Shown one piece after another: positions 34,683-43,377 of a stretch of DNA of 64,000 nucleotides. The notes under the pieces were generated by a model. That model saw only the letters and a list, made by a program, of their open reading frames with translations, was not told the DNA's origin and searched no databases. The DNA is from Candidatus Dormiibacterota bacterium (GTDB taxonomy: Bacteria > Chloroflexota > Dormibacteria > Dormibacterales > Dormibacteraceae). Location: the NCBI GenBank assembly GCA_003169845.1, contig PNAG01000010.1:114326-178325 (forward strand), written 5' to 3'. Every line of letters starts with the position of its first letter. Position 1 is the first letter of the stretch. A program made the translations under genes and the position numbers.

Positions 34683-35191
34683 CGACCAGCGGCGGCGGTC
34701 CAATCGTCGATCAGGTCGGCGCTCTGCTTGACGTGCTCGCGATAGTGGTCGCTGAGCCACTCGACGACATCCTCCGGGCTGGTCGGATAAGGTTCCTGGC
34801 CTTCGGCGTAGACGACGGCTGCCTTGCGCGACCAATCCCCTTCAGGCATGCGCGAAGCGGTGGCCGTAACCGCCGAGTGCAGGCGGCCCATCTCATCCAG
34901 GGCCCTCGCTCTCTCACCCTTGGTCAAACCTTGTTTCGCCTTCTGGCCCGCCGCGTCGCCCTCGCCGGGCGAGTCCTGCGGGCCCAGGTCCTTGAAGCCG
35001 CCGGCCATGATGCCGTCGAGGACGCGGCGGTAATGCGTCAGCACCCAGTTGACGTGGACCTGCAGGCCCCCCAGTGCATAGTCGTCACCCGCTTTCAGGT
35101 AGGCCAGCGCGCCATCCGGGACCTGCGCGAACGCAGACTCCCACTCCCGGCGTGCGGCGTCGAAGTCCGCGAGCGCCGCGTCGCGATCCAT
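34679..35191 (-). CDS. DinB-like four-helix protein
   Basis: 170 residues. VHVNWVLTHYRRVLDGI near residue 45 and VVEWLSDHYREHVKQSADLI near 143 contain spaced histidines that could form the DinB-type metal site. The rest is helical and charged with no signal peptide. DinB-fold proteins are metal-dependent thiol or small-molecule transferases, and this one's activity is unknown. It starts 8 bases after the osmoprotectant binding-protein gene, so it is the last gene of that operon. Confidence 0.65.
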   Translation of the reverse strand: MDRDAALADFDAARREWESAFAQVPDGALAYLKAGDDYALGGLQVHVNWVLTHYRRVLDGIMAGGFKDLGPQDSPGEGDAAGQKAKQGLTKGERARALDEMGRLHSAVTATASRMPEGDWSRKAAVVYAEGQEPYPTSPEDVVEWLSDHYREHVKQSADLIDDWTAAAGR

Positions 35192-35199
35192 GAGCGAGA

Positions 35200-36117
35200 C
35201 TAACTGAAGAAGTTGTGCTGCTGCAGGTACGCCGCGGCGACCGCGTCCGCATCCTGGTGGAGCAGCTCGACCTGCCCGTTCATGGTCACCAGGTCCGCGG
35301 TGGTCAGACCGGCGTCGACTTTGTTGAGGACGCTCGTCACCTCGGGGGTCGCGACCGCCTGGCGAGCTATTGGCACGACGTTGTCGGCGTTCTCCAGGTG
35401 CTTGTCATCCTGCAGCACGACCAGCCCGAGCTGGTTGAGGTCGGCGTCGCTGCTGAACACGAGTCCAACCTGAATCGTCCCGTTCTTGAAAGCGGCGCGC
35501 GTCAGCGGACCATCGGTGTCGAGAGCCTTGAAGTCTTTGAATGTGATGCCGTAGGTGGTCTTGAGACCTGGCTGGCAGAACGGACGGGTCGGGCATTCCG
35601 GACCTGCGCCGAGTACGAGCTGGTTCCCGATCGGGGCGAGATCGGAGAGCTTGCTCAGGGTGTACTTCGTCTGGGTCGCCTTCGTGACTGCGAACGCGTT
35701 CTGGTCGACCGCGGCCGACGGGGTGAGCGCGATCAGGCCGATCGACGACAGGTGGCTGTTCAGCTTCGCGGTCGTCGCGGTTGCGTCGCCGGTGGCTTCG
35801 CCCGCGCCGCTGTTGTAGTACTCGAGGTCGGTGGCGGCATAACCGGGATACAGGTCGATCTGGCCGCTCTTGATCGCTGGGGCCAGGACCTCGCGGGTAC
35901 CGAGCAGGAGCTTGTAGTTGACCGTGTAGCCGTCGTGCGCCAGCGCTTGCCCATAGAGCTCCGCCAGGATGCTGCTCTCCGGGAAGTTGAATCCGGCGAC
36001 GGTGATCGTGTCCTTGCTCGTGGTGCCGGGCGTGGTGGTGCCGCCGCAAGCCGTGGCGACAGTCGCCAGCGCGGCAAGAGCGGCGATCAACCAGACGGAC
36101 GCTCGTATGCGGTTCAT
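35200..36117 (-). CDS. QAT-family ABC transporter binding lipoprotein (OpuAC/OpuCC-like)
   Basis: 305 residues from the ATG at 36117, which has a GGGAGGAT site. The signal ends LAALATVATAC (lipobox Cys near 24). The mature part matches OpuAC domains: TITVAGFNFPESSILAELYGQAL, then SGQIDLYPGYAATDLEYY and YGITFKDFKALDTDGPLTR-like segments. These bind glycine betaine, choline, carnitine or similar osmolytes. Two permeases are upstream in the same operon and the ATPase is divergent. This is the best candidate importer of the methylated amine used by region 1. Confidence 0.9.
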   Translation of the reverse strand: MNRIRASVWLIAALAALATVATACGGTTTPGTTSKDTITVAGFNFPESSILAELYGQALAHDGYTVNYKLLLGTREVLAPAIKSGQIDLYPGYAATDLEYYNSGAGEATGDATATTAKLNSHLSSIGLIALTPSAAVDQNAFAVTKATQTKYTLSKLSDLAPIGNQLVLGAGPECPTRPFCQPGLKTTYGITFKDFKALDTDGPLTRAAFKNGTIQVGLVFSSDADLNQLGLVVLQDDKHLENADNVVPIARQAVATPEVTSVLNKVDAGLTTADLVTMNGQVELLHQDADAVAAAYLQQHNFFS

Positions 36118-36183
36118 GCCATCCTCCCTGACCCTAGCGGGCCTTCCCGATCCGAAACCTCGGGTCAACAGTGATTCTTCCAC

Positions 36184-36891
36184 CTATGCGGTCTTGAAAG
36201 TGCGAGCCCGCGCGGCCGCCGGCGCTCGCAGGAGCCGGATCCCGCGCGGTACCAGGAGCTGCTCGACGCCCCATAGCGACACCTCCGTAGCCAGCGCAAG
36301 CAGGGCAACCAGCAGGGCGCCCGCAAACTCCTTCGCGTAATCCTGCTGCGCCAGCCCATCGATGATGTAGCGGCCAAAGCCGCCACCGGCGATCAGCGCG
36401 GCGAGCGCGGCGGTGGCCACCACCTGGACGGCCGAAGTCCTTATGCCCGCCATGATCAACGGTACGGCGAGAGGTAACTCCACCCGCACCAGCTGAGCCG
36501 GCCGGCGGTAGCCCATCCCCCGAGCCGCATCCTTGACGTCGGGGTCCACCTCGCGGAGCGCGACATAGCTGTTGGTGACCATCGGCGGAATGGCGAGTGC
36601 GGTCAGGGCGAGAATGATCGGCGTGTTGCCCAGGCCAAAGACCTGGAAGGCGATGACCAGGATGGCGAACGAGGGCACCGCGCGGCCGATGTTGGACACC
36701 CCGATCGCGAGGTTGCCGAACACGCCGAAGTGACCCAGTCCAATCCCGATTGGCAGCGCGATCAAGGCCCCGAGGGCAACCGACTCGGCGGACAGCTGCA
36801 CATGCTCGACGAGCCTGATCGGGATGCCGTCGGTGCCCTGCCAGTGGGCTGGATCGGTGAACCACTGGATGACTTGGGCGAGAATGCTCAT
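36184..36891 (-). CDS. QAT-family ABC transporter permease (second)
   Basis: 235 residues from the ATG at 36891, four bases after the previous stop. About six membrane segments are present, with VQLSAESVALGALIALPIGIGLG near the N-terminus. The coupling loop DAARGMGYRRPAQLVRVELPLA is typical of ProW/OpuCB permeases. It forms the channel with the product of 36896-37567. The binding-protein gene follows 66 bases downstream. Confidence 0.9.
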   Translation of the reverse strand: MSILAQVIQWFTDPAHWQGTDGIPIRLVEHVQLSAESVALGALIALPIGIGLGHFGVFGNLAIGVSNIGRAVPSFAILVIAFQVFGLGNTPIILALTALAIPPMVTNSYVALREVDPDVKDAARGMGYRRPAQLVRVELPLAVPLIMAGIRTSAVQVVATAALAALIAGGGFGRYIIDGLAQQDYAKEFAGALLVALLALATEVSLWGVEQLLVPRGIRLLRAPAAARARTFKTA

Positions 36892-36895
36892 CCGC

Positions 36896-37567
36896 TCACG
36901 ACTCACGCGACCAGGGCACGGCCAGTCGCTGCACACCGGCCAGCCCCCGGTCAGCCACCAGTGCCAGGGCGATAGACAGCACGGTGGCGACCACCAGCGG
37001 CGTGTGGAAGCTTTCGATCAAACCCTTGAGGATCAGCTGGCCCAAACCGCCGAGTCCGATCACCGCGGTGATCGTCACGATTCCGATAGTCGAGACGGTT
37101 GCCACGCGAAGACCGGCAAATATCGCCGGCAGAGCGAGCGGCAGTTCGATGCGTATCAGCCTTGCGAGCGGCCGGTAGCCCATACCGTCCGCAGCGTCGA
37201 GAACGTCCGGTGGAACCGAGTCCAGGCCCACCAGGATGTTGCGTAGAAGTATCAGCACGTTGTAACCGATGAGCGGGATCTCAGCCGTGACCGCACCAAG
37301 GCCCGTGTATGGGATCAGCAGCGCGAACAGGGAGATCGAGGGGATCGTGTAAAAGATTCCGAAGGTGGTCAGCGATGGCAGCCTCAACGTGGTCCAGCGA
37401 TGCGCGGCGACGCCCAGGGGCAGCGATATCGCAAGGCCACCGACCAGGGCGACGAGGGTCAACGTCAAATGCTCCTGGAGGGCGGCCAGGATGGTCGGTA
37501 CGTGGGTGGACAGCCAGCTCCAATTGATCCAGGGGTCGACGATGTCCAGGAATAGCCGGTCCGGCAT
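36896..37567 (-). CDS. QAT-family ABC transporter permease (first)
   Basis: 223 residues with about six membrane helices, HLTLTLVALVGGLAISLPLG being the second. IFYTIPSISLFALLIP and the coupling loop DAADGMGYRPLARLIRIELPLA match OpuCB/OpuCD. It is the first gene of the minus-strand osmolyte-uptake operon. The ATG at 37567 has no clear ribosome site. The 155-base gap to the divergent ATPase gene holds two hairpins. Confidence 0.9.
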   Translation of the reverse strand: MPDRLFLDIVDPWINWSWLSTHVPTILAALQEHLTLTLVALVGGLAISLPLGVAAHRWTTLRLPSLTTFGIFYTIPSISLFALLIPYTGLGAVTAEIPLIGYNVLILLRNILVGLDSVPPDVLDAADGMGYRPLARLIRIELPLALPAIFAGLRVATVSTIGIVTITAVIGLGGLGQLILKGLIESFHTPLVVATVLSIALALVADRGLAGVQRLAVPWSRES

Positions 37568-37592
37568 TCGATTACGGTAAAGGAGCGCGGGT

Positions 37593-37633
37593 GAGGACTG
37601 CTGTCCTCCCCCGCGGAACCCCCTCCTGGGGTT
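37593..37633. promoter_or_regulatory. Two adjacent perfect hairpins between divergent osmolyte-transport genes
   Basis: GAGGAC (37593-37598) and GTCCTC (37603-37608) pair around TGCT. AACCCC (37617-37622) and GGGGTT (37628-37633) pair around CTCCT. They lie in the shared promoter region of the permease operon and the ATPase gene. They could be operators or structured leaders. No convincing -35/-10 pair was found beside them. Confidence 0.4.
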
Positions 37634-37722
37634 ACTCCACGCGACGATTGGGAGATCTGAAGTGAGTGCTTGGGTGACGGCCGGGATGAACCCAGCCTTC
37701 CAGCGACCATTGGCCTGACGGC

Positions 37723-38709
37723 GTGATCCGCCTGGAGAACGTCACCAAGCAGTTTCCCGGCGGCTCGAATGCCGTGCTCGACCTGACCCTCGACATACCG
37801 ACCGGCCAGACCTGCGTGTTGATCGGCCCCTCAGGCTGCGGAAAGACGACGACGCTTCGCATGATCAACCGCCTGATCGAGCCGGACCGGGGGCGGGTCC
37901 TCATCGACGGTGAGGATACCCACGGAGTCGATCCTGCCCAGCTGCGTCTGAAGATGGGCTACGTCATCCAGCAGACCGGCCTCTTTCCTCACATGACGGT
38001 CGGTGAGAACGTCGGCACGGTGCCGCGACTGTGGCAGTGGGACAAAGCCCGCATCAAGGCACGCGTCGAGGAGCTTCTGCAGCTCGTCGGGCTCGATCCG
38101 GCCGAGTACCGGGACCGCTATCCGCACCAGCTGTCCGGCGGCCAGCGCCAGCGAGTCGGTTTCGCGCGCGCCCTGGGTGCCGACCCGCCCATCCTGCTGA
38201 TGGACGAACCGTTTGGCGCGGTGGACCGGATCACACGTGAGCGCCTTCAGCATGAGTTCATCAACATCCAGCGGTCGATGCGCAAGACCGTCGTCTTCGT
38301 CACGCACGACATCGACGAGGCCGTGCTGGTGGGAGATCGCATCTGCTTGCTCAAGATGCAGGCGCAGATTGCGCAGTACGACACCCCGGAGCGGATCCTC
38401 ACGCGGCCGGCGAGCGACTACGTGGCAGAGTTCCTCGGTCGCGAAAGGCTGGTGCGCCGGATGTCGGTGGTCCAGATCGATGCGGCGACTCTCGAACGGC
38501 TTGATCCGGAGCCGCGCCCCGACGAGCCGCGGGTGCCAGCGTCGAGCACGCTGAGCGAGGCGTTTGCCGCCGCGCTCGCGAGCCCTACGGAACATGCTGC
38601 GGTCTATGACGGCGACCGCTACCTGGGTACTTTCACTGCGACTTCGTTGTTGGAATCGCTGCGACGGGCAGGCACTGATGGAGGTGAGCGGGTTGCCGAA
38701 GGAATTTGA
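37723..38709 (+). CDS. QAT-family ABC transporter ATP-binding protein (OpuCA/ProV-like)
   Basis: 328 residues from a GTG. Walker A is GPSGCGKTTTLRMINRL near residue 34, the Q-loop VIQQTGLFPHMTVGENV near 86, the signature HQLSGGQRQRVGFARAL near 132 and Walker B ILLMDEPFGAVD near 155. The IQRSMRKTVVFVTHDIDEAV segment is typical of the osmolyte branch. The C-terminal ~70 residues are too short for the usual CBS pair, so osmotic gating through CBS domains may be lacking. It is divergent from its two permeases and binding protein. Confidence 0.92.
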   Translation: MIRLENVTKQFPGGSNAVLDLTLDIPTGQTCVLIGPSGCGKTTTLRMINRLIEPDRGRVLIDGEDTHGVDPAQLRLKMGYVIQQTGLFPHMTVGENVGTVPRLWQWDKARIKARVEELLQLVGLDPAEYRDRYPHQLSGGQRQRVGFARALGADPPILLMDEPFGAVDRITRERLQHEFINIQRSMRKTVVFVTHDIDEAVLVGDRICLLKMQAQIAQYDTPERILTRPASDYVAEFLGRERLVRRMSVVQIDAATLERLDPEPRPDEPRVPASSTLSEAFAAALASPTEHAAVYDGDRYLGTFTATSLLESLRRAGTDGGERVAEGI

Positions 38710-40069
38710 CGTTGTCTGCCTCGGCGGCGGAGTCGCGGGCGAGGCGATCGCGGGCGGTCTTCAGGGGAGCGGCCTTTCGCTGGCAGTGGTCGAACGCGAG
38801 CTCGTGGGAGGTGAGTGTCCCTACTGGGGATGCATCCCGTCCAAGACCCTGCTCCGCTCCGGCGAGACGCTCGAGGAAGCCGGCCGCGCTCGCACCCTGG
38901 CCGCATCGCGCGTGGAGTGGGACGTGGACTTTCCGAAGGTTTCGAAGCGGGTGCTCTGGATGGCGCGGGACCTGGATGACACGCGCCCGGCGGCGGCACT
39001 GGAGGCGACCGGCGCGACGCTCTTCCGTGGCGAGGGGACCCTCGTGGACCTGCGCACCGTCGAGGTCGGTGGCGAGCAGCTCGTCGCGCGCAAAGCCGTG
39101 GTGATCGCGAACGGCAGCACGGCCGCCATTCCGGCGATTCCCGGATTGGACAAGGTCCACTACTGGACGAATCGCCAGGCCACGGTGCCGCGCGAGCTGC
39201 CCGCGACGCTCGCCGTGCTTGGCGGGGGCGCCGTCGGCGTCGAGCTGGGCCAGGCCTTCGCGCGCCTGGGCTCGAAGGTCACCGTGATCGAAGCGGGCCC
39301 GCGCTTTCTCGGCCTCGAGGAGCCTGAGGCCGGCGTCGCGCTGCGACCGCACCTGGAGGCTGATGGCATCACGCTGCACGTAGGGGATCCCTGCGTGGCT
39401 GTGGAGCCTCACGGCGAGGGTGTGATGGTGAGCCTCAAGTCGGGCACGATCGTGGAGGCGGACCGGCTGCTCGTCGCCACCGGCAGGCGCGCGAACTTCG
39501 ATGCCTGGCGCGCTTCCGGCCTCGCGCAGACAGAGCGGGGGTGGCTGAAGGTGGACCCCGCGACCCTCGAGGCCCACGCGGATGTTTACGGTGCTGGTGA
39601 CGTCACCGGCCTTGGCGGCTTCACCCACCTGGCCTACTACCACGGACAGATCGTTGCCCGGCGCCTGCGCGGCGAGGACGCGCGGGCCGATCACACGGCC
39701 GTGCCGCGCGTCACTTTCACGGACCCGGAGGTGGCGTCGGTTGGGATTTCGGAGGCTGCGGCGCGAGACCGCGGCATCGACGTGGTCGTCGCGGCGGCCG
39801 ACCCGGCGGAGGCGGCCCGCGGCTACATCCATGACTTCCACGGGGGGGCGCTCAAGCTCGTGGCCGATCGCAAGCGCGGCGTGCTGGTCGGCGCGACCAT
39901 GGTCACGCCGCGGGCCGGCGAGATCCTGGGCGAGCTGGTGCTCGCGGTGAAGGTCGGCACATCGGTGCGCGACCTGGCCGACGTCATCCACCCCTTTCCA
40001 GCGTTCAATCGCGTGCTGGGAGCGGTACTTGGAGAGCTCGCTTCGAAGCTCGCATCGAAACTCGAATGA
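38678..40069 (+). CDS. Class I pyridine nucleotide-disulfide oxidoreductase
   Basis: 463 residues from the ATG at 38678, overlapping the ATPase end by 32 bases. A TTG at 38693 with a well-placed GGAGGTG is a good alternative. The FAD loop VVCLGGGVAGEAIAGGL, the redox disulfide GGECPYWGCIPSKTLL (Cys pair) and the NAD loop LAVLGGGAVGVELGQAFARLG are all present. The C-terminal motif is VIHPFPAFNRVL, where lipoamide dehydrogenases have HxHPTxxE. The His-Pro is kept but the Glu of the catalytic dyad is not. Mercuric reductase-like, CoA- or thiol-disulfide reduction are possible. Confidence 0.86.
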   Translation: MEVSGLPKEFDVVCLGGGVAGEAIAGGLQGSGLSLAVVERELVGGECPYWGCIPSKTLLRSGETLEEAGRARTLAASRVEWDVDFPKVSKRVLWMARDLDDTRPAAALEATGATLFRGEGTLVDLRTVEVGGEQLVARKAVVIANGSTAAIPAIPGLDKVHYWTNRQATVPRELPATLAVLGGGAVGVELGQAFARLGSKVTVIEAGPRFLGLEEPEAGVALRPHLEADGITLHVGDPCVAVEPHGEGVMVSLKSGTIVEADRLLVATGRRANFDAWRASGLAQTERGWLKVDPATLEAHADVYGAGDVTGLGGFTHLAYYHGQIVARRLRGEDARADHTAVPRVTFTDPEVASVGISEAAARDRGIDVVVAAADPAEAARGYIHDFHGGALKLVADRKRGVLVGATMVTPRAGEILGELVLAVKVGTSVRDLADVIHPFPAFNRVLGAVLGELASKLASKLE

Positions 40070-40114
40070 AACGGTTTGGCGGGGTCGGAGAAGCTTCTAC
40101 GGGCGTCGAGCTTT

Positions 40115-40459
40115 CTAGGCCTTACCACGCATTTCATGGTCGGCGACTAAACGCCTGGGAGCGGTCCGCCTCCAGGCATTCGTCATCAGGCGCTGGGCCA
40201 GGTCCTTTCCGACGCCGGCGAGCCTGACCCTGACCCACCCGTAACGACCCGTGTAGGCGGACGGCGCGAACGTCTTGGGGTCCATCTCGACCAAACCGGA
40301 CTGATCGTCGAGCGAGGCCTTGAGTGAGACGTATTCGCCGTCGAGGGAGCCCATGGCGAAGATGCGGTCTTTCACTCGAAAGGTTGGCTCGCCCCACGTC
40401 TCGCGTTCCTCGACTTCGGGCATCGAAAGGCACAGCCGGCGGAAATCTGTGAACCTCAA
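40115..40459 (-). CDS. MmcQ/YjbR family protein
   Basis: 114 residues from a TTG whose TTGA overlaps the stop of the S-component gene. It reads FRRLCLSMPEVEERETWGEPTFRVKDRIF, then EMDPKTFAPSAYTGRYGWVRVRL, the standard MmcQ/YjbR layout (a CyaY-like fold once called DNA-binding). The molecular role is unknown. It is the last gene of the B12-riboswitch operon, though it is a common hitch-hiker. Confidence 0.88.
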   Translation of the reverse strand: MRFTDFRRLCLSMPEVEERETWGEPTFRVKDRIFAMGSLDGEYVSLKASLDDQSGLVEMDPKTFAPSAYTGRYGWVRVRLAGVGKDLAQRLMTNAWRRTAPRRLVADHEMRGKA

Positions 40460-41208
40460 AGGGGAACCACCTCGAATGTGAGGCGCGCCTTCAGTCTCGC
40501 GAGCGCGGCGAGCACCGGCGCACCGAGCGCCAGCACCATCACCACGTTACCGGCCGCACGGAACGTGTCGTACGCAAGCGAGGTGAGCAGGTAGAAGCGC
40601 CCGAAATGCACGAGTGCAGTGATAGGTGACATGCCCGGCGCCCATCCCAACGTCGGGTTGCCGCGATAGACCGGCACCCAGTCGGTGATGTCGAGGAGAG
40701 CTCCGAACACCCAGCCCATGAGGGCGCCGACACCTGCCAGGACGATCAGGTCTCGCCACCCTGGTGGCCGGCCGCGCCAGTGGCCCGCCAACCCTGCAGC
40801 CACGCCGACCCAGCCGAGCGCGAAGACCTGGTAAGGCACCCACGGACCGACGCCTCCGCCCGCGATCGCCGAGACCAGAATGGAGAGGGCGCCGGCCAGG
40901 AATCCGAAGGACGTTCCGAAAACGTAGCCCGCACACAGCACCAGGAAGTAGATCGGGTTGAAGCCTCCGATCCCTTCGATCACCGCCAGGCGCAATGCGG
41001 TGTCGATCGCGGCGATCGCGGCCAGGAGGGCGACCGCGCGCGAATCGAGCTCGCGGGTGCCGGCCTCGACCAGGAGCAAGCCCGCCACGCAGCCGATGGT
41101 CAGAGTCCAGGCGGGCGTGTTGGCCGGCAGCCCGGTGCCGATGAACGGCCAGCAGAAGAGAACGAGCCCGGCGAGCGAGACGAGGCCGACCGGCAGTGCG
41201 CGATTCAC
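40456..41208 (-). CDS. ECF transporter S component (probable cobalamin/corrinoid)
   Basis: 250 residues with about seven hydrophobic segments and no ATPase motif. AIDTALRLAVIEGIGGFNPIYFLVLCAGYVFG resembles ECF substrate-binding subunits of the CbrT/CblT type. Its GTG overlaps the stop of the fused ATPase gene (GTGA), so it belongs with EcfT and EcfAA'. The cobalamin riboswitch ahead of the operon makes a corrinoid or a B12 precursor the likely cargo. Confidence 0.85.
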   Translation of the reverse strand: MNRALPVGLVSLAGLVLFCWPFIGTGLPANTPAWTLTIGCVAGLLLVEAGTRELDSRAVALLAAIAAIDTALRLAVIEGIGGFNPIYFLVLCAGYVFGTSFGFLAGALSILVSAIAGGGVGPWVPYQVFALGWVGVAAGLAGHWRGRPPGWRDLIVLAGVGALMGWVFGALLDITDWVPVYRGNPTLGWAPGMSPITALVHFGRFYLLTSLAYDTFRAAGNVVMVLALGAPVLAALARLKARLTFEVVPL

Positions 41209-42560
41209 GAGGGCACCAACCGGTGCTCGGCCTCTGTGACCCTGCCGTCGGACACCCGCAGCACCCTGTCCGCCAGCGCCGCCCGGAGGTCGGGGTCGTG
41301 AGTCGCAAGGACGATCGCCGAACCGCTGTCGCGCAGGCGTGACACGAGTCCAACCAGCGCACTGCGTGCCACCGCGTCCATCCCTCGCGTCGGCTCATCG
41401 AGCAGGACTAGATCGGGCCGGCCCGGCAGCACCGTCGCCAGCGCGGCTCGCTGCCGCTCGCCGCACGACAGGTCACGCGGATAGCGGCCGGCCACGGCCA
41501 GCAGGCCGAGCTCTTTGAGAATCGCCTCCGGCGGCTCGGGGTCTCCCGCTCGCTCCAGTGTCAGGCTGACCTCAGAACGCAAGGTCGGGCGGTGCAGCAG
41601 CGCGGTCGGGTTCTGGGGCAGGTAGGCGATGCGCCCCGGGCGCCGCTCGACCTTGCCCGCCATCGGTGGCAGGGCACCGGCGATCAAGCGCAACAGGGTG
41701 GTCTTGCCGCCGCCGTTCGGACCCCAGAGCGCAACCACCTCTCCTCGATGGCCCGCCGCGTAGACCGAGTCCAGCACAACTCGTCCGCCGAAACCCGCGC
41801 TCGCGCCGGCGAGCGACCATGCGACGGGACCTCTCGGCGATCGCGCGTACGTGATTGAGGTGAGGCCGGATGGCATGGGCGGAGACGGCCGTCCTGTGGT
41901 CACCGAGCCGTTCTCGACCGTGACCATCGCGTCGGCGAGCAGAATCAACCGCCCGAGCCTGTGTTCGGCGATGACGGCTGCACGACCCTGCTCGACGATG
42001 CCCTTCACCGCATCCAGCACCATTGCAGCGCCCTCGGGGTCCAGCTGGGAGGTTGGCTCGTCCAGCACCACCAGGCGCGGGCGCATCGCGAGCGCCGATG
42101 CGAGCGCGATGCGCTGGCGCTCGCCGCCACTCAGCGTTCGCACGCTGCGTCCCGCGAGGTGGGCCACTCCCGCTGCGTGCAGCGCCTCATCGACCCGGCC
42201 AGCCATCTCTCGCGGCGGGAGAGCGATGTTCTCGAGCCCGAAGGCCACCTCGCGGTCGACCGCGTCATACACCGTCTGCAGCTCGGGGTCCTGGAAGACA
42301 AAGCCCACCGTGCGGGCGAGGTTCCGCGTGGCGGTCGTGATGATGTCGTGCCCATCGACCTCGGCGGCTCCCGCGATCCGGCCGCCGTGGAAATGGGGCA
42401 CCAGGCCGTTGAGGACCCGCAGCAGCGTCGACTTCCCTCCCCCCGAAGGTCCCGCGACCACCGTGAGCCCAGCCTCGATCAGCAGGCTCACATCGCGGAG
42501 CGCCGGCTGGTCGGCGCCCGGATACCAGTAGGAGAGTTGGTTCAGGCGCGCGATCGCCAT
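41205..42560 (-). CDS. ecfA: ECF transporter ATPase, two ABC domains fused
   Basis: 451 residues from the ATG at 42560. An open frame continues to 43334 but overlaps ecfT out of frame and is not real. Domain 1 has AGPSGGGKSTLLRVLNG near residue 34, LSGGERQRIALASAL near 134 and LVVLDEPTSQLDPEG near 155. Domain 2 has GPNGGGKTTLLRLIAG near 276, LSCGERQRAALATVL near 361 and LVLLDEPTRGMDAVA near 381. The fusion supplies both EcfA1 and EcfA2. It overlaps ecfT upstream and the S component downstream. Confidence 0.93.
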   Translation of the reverse strand: MAIARLNQLSYWYPGADQPALRDVSLLIEAGLTVVAGPSGGGKSTLLRVLNGLVPHFHGGRIAGAAEVDGHDIITTATRNLARTVGFVFQDPELQTVYDAVDREVAFGLENIALPPREMAGRVDEALHAAGVAHLAGRSVRTLSGGERQRIALASALAMRPRLVVLDEPTSQLDPEGAAMVLDAVKGIVEQGRAAVIAEHRLGRLILLADAMVTVENGSVTTGRPSPPMPSGLTSITYARSPRGPVAWSLAGASAGFGGRVVLDSVYAAGHRGEVVALWGPNGGGKTTLLRLIAGALPPMAGKVERRPGRIAYLPQNPTALLHRPTLRSEVSLTLERAGDPEPPEAILKELGLLAVAGRYPRDLSCGERQRAALATVLPGRPDLVLLDEPTRGMDAVARSALVGLVSRLRDSGSAIVLATHDPDLRAALADRVLRVSDGRVTEAEHRLVPS

Positions 42561-43369
42561 GCCACGACCGGCGCAAACAGGAGGAGACAGGCGGCAACGG
42601 AAACGATGTCGACTGCGGGCGGGGTGAGCCTCGGATACGGATACCAGTCCGCGGCCAGGCCGGCAGCGTGTGCGGCGACGAACACGATGACCGCTGCCGC
42701 GGACGCTCCGACCAGCAGCCAGTCGGACCTCCGCAATGGCGACGACTTGAGTGCAGTCCGGGGACCTGAACCGAATCCCCTCGCCTCCATCGATTCCGCC
42801 AGCTGGATCGAATCCTCCACGCTCGTGAGCACGACGGGGACCACGACCTCCGCCCACGACCGCGGGCCCCGGGGACGCCATCCGCGAAGGCGCTGTGCCT
42901 CGCTCACCTGCACGAAAGAAGCGCTGACCGAGGGCACCAGGTTGAGCGACGCGGCGATCGCGGCACCAGTTCGAGAGAGCGCTGCCGGCAGGGCATCCAT
43001 GACGTCGTGCGATGCCAGCATCAAGGAGAAGGGCGCCGCCGCAACGATTGCCGCTCCGACGGTGATACCCCCCGAAGCTCCGGCTGCGAGCGCTTCGATG
43101 GTATAGGTACCGCCGATGCCCGGAATCGCATATGGCACCGTGAACAGGACGGTGGTGCCAAGGTGCGCCGACACGAAGTTCAAGAGTGTGGCGAAGGCGG
43201 CGATCAGCACCACGGCCGTAAGCAGACCGCGCATTCGATGGAGGCCGGCACCGGCGGCCAGCGAAGCAATCGCTGCCGCCAGCACCGTCGCCTTGTATGC
43301 GGGGTTGGTGGTGTACAGGACGATGAAGAGGCACGCGGCGGTCCAGGCCGCCACTGCCCGAGCTTTCAA
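42542..43369 (-). CDS. ecfT: ECF transporter T component
   Basis: 275 residues from the TTG at 43369, 11 bases after an AAGGAG that lies in the end of the preceding lipoprotein gene. The GTG at 43354 is an alternative. Four to six membrane segments are followed by the cytoplasmic coupling helices with AQRLRGWRPRG and SMEARGFGSG, the paired Arg-Gly motifs that contact EcfA proteins. It overlaps the ATPase gene by 19 bases. Confidence 0.9.
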   Translation of the reverse strand: MKARAVAAWTAACLFIVLYTTNPAYKATVLAAAIASLAAGAGLHRMRGLLTAVVLIAAFATLLNFVSAHLGTTVLFTVPYAIPGIGGTYTIEALAAGASGGITVGAAIVAAAPFSLMLASHDVMDALPAALSRTGAAIAASLNLVPSVSASFVQVSEAQRLRGWRPRGPRSWAEVVVPVVLTSVEDSIQLAESMEARGFGSGPRTALKSSPLRRSDWLLVGASAAAVIVFVAAHAAGLAADWYPYPRLTPPAVDIVSVAACLLLFAPVVAWRSRA

Positions 43370-43377
43370 CGGGTTCG

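Noticed and set aside
38633..39991. 452-codon minus-strand open frame
   Set aside because: It is antisense to the disulfide oxidoreductase, whose motifs are all intact; the frame is a high-GC shadow.
42561..43334. N-terminal extension of the fused ECF ATPase frame
   Set aside because: It overlaps ecfT in another frame, is Arg/Gly-rich shadow sequence, and the ABC domain begins at the ATG at 42560.
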